5,979 bases of DNA from an uncultured Prevotellaceae bacterium (lineage in GTDB: Bacteria; Bacteroidota; Bacteroidia; Bacteroidales; Muribaculaceae). Location: assembly GCA_945645715.1 (NCBI GenBank), contig CALZFJ010000137.1, forward strand, positions 1 to 5,979, written 5' to 3'. The notes under the pieces were generated by a model. The model made no database searches. It was given only the letters and a program-made list of their open reading frames with translations, and was not told the origin of the DNA. Positions 5,561-5,979 of the stretch are shown piece after piece. Positions within the stretch are counted from its first letter, which is position 1, and each line of letters begins with the position of its first letter. The translations under genes were made by a program, and so were the position numbers.

Positions 5561-5979
5561 ATGAAAGTAATTGTATTAAGGCATAACATTAAACCCTTGT
5601 CGCGAACCCGACCCAATGAGCCTCGCCCCGAAGTGGTGATGATGACCGACTCGTCGCTGCTCAAGGACGGGAAGCCATTCTTCGTGCCCGATTTTGCCGA
5701 CCGCTTCATGGCACGCCCCTATATGGTGCTGCGCATAGGCCGCCTTGGCAAGAATATTGCGAAGCGTTTCGCATGGCGCTATATCGATGGCGTCACGCTG
5801 GGATTTGCCGTTGAGGCACAGGGATTGCACGAGCAATTTGCCGACGACGGACCGGGAGCTGTGGCAAATGCTTTTGATGGGGCTGCTATCCTCGGCGACT
5901 TCATCACTCCCGAGAAAGTGCTCACCGACCCCTTTGTGGTGACTGTTAATGGCGAGTTATACCTACAATGCATAAGAGG
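5561..5979 (+). CDS. fumarylacetoacetate hydrolase-fold protein with degenerate active site, 3' end outside the window
   Basis: The first 139 codons are present and the frame is open at the edge; the family is usually a little over 200 residues. The scaffold follows the Bacteroidales FAH-family proteins: PxxVxMxxDSSLLKDGKPFFVPDF (23-45), RIGRLGKNIAKRFAWRY (58-74), LGF (80-82) and NAFDGAAILGDFI (103-115). The residues expected to act are missing. The usual N-Y-x-x-H reads N-I-K-P-L (9-13), the K-P-D before S-L-L reads T-D-S (29-31), and the metal-binding Y-E-x-E before the V-V-x-I strand reads A-R-P-Y (51-54). G-x-D-F-T-x-R-D reads G-F-A-V-E-A-Q-G (81-88), and the Lys before FDG is Asn103. This rests on my memory of family sequences, not on a run alignment. 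It starts 15 bp after rex and should be co-transcribed. A structural or binding role, or a changed activity, is inferred; its substrate is unknown. Confidence 0.75.
   Translation, partial: MKVIVLRHNIKPLSRTRPNEPRPEVVMMTDSSLLKDGKPFFVPDFADRFMARPYMVLRIGRLGKNIAKRFAWRYIDGVTLGFAVEAQGLHEQFADDGPGAVANAFDGAAILGDFITPEKVLTDPFVVTVNGELYLQCIR

Overview
The window looks like a chromosomal segment of a gut-type Bacteroidales bacterium. The evidence is Bacteroidota-style promoters (TTTG, about 20 bp, then TAnnTTTG), no Shine-Dalgarno sequences ahead of the starts, a class III fructose-1,6-bisphosphatase, a Bacteroidota-type Rex, and a lipoprotein with an acidic stretch just after its lipid-attachment Cys. Genes are moderately GC-rich and the gaps between them are AT-rich. 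The family cannot be fixed from this sequence; a Muribaculaceae-like genome is a guess.

Layout, left to right. Positions 1-580 are almost gene-free. A good minus-strand promoter (108-139) points left towards a gene that starts at or beyond the window edge, and a good plus-strand promoter (437-468) drives fbp. About 300 bp between them hold several short inverted and direct repeats but no convincing gene. fbp (581-2605, +) is the gluconeogenic phosphatase. It converges on a minus-strand pair, a surface lipoprotein gene (3087-4508) followed by folB (2700-3053), with a 33 bp gap between the two. The 94 bp between fbp and folB hold a three-unit degenerate repeat that doubles as a probable bidirectional terminator. 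A 389 bp divergent gap (4509-4897) follows, containing a possible structured leader for the lipoprotein gene, phased GCCGTTA repeats, a near-perfect 18 bp inverted repeat and the rex promoter. rex (4898-5545, +) is followed after 15 bp by a fumarylacetoacetate-hydrolase-like gene that runs off the right edge.

Functionally this is mainly core metabolism and its control: Fbp in gluconeogenesis, FolB in folate synthesis and Rex as NADH/NAD+ sensing repressor. The two less-known proteins are the beta-helix lipoprotein and the FAH-fold protein in the rex operon. The latter keeps the scaffold of its family but has lost the residues expected to bind metal and do catalysis, and I consider it the most interesting gene here. 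I see no mobile element, CRISPR array, tRNA or rRNA, and no clear defence or biosynthetic system.
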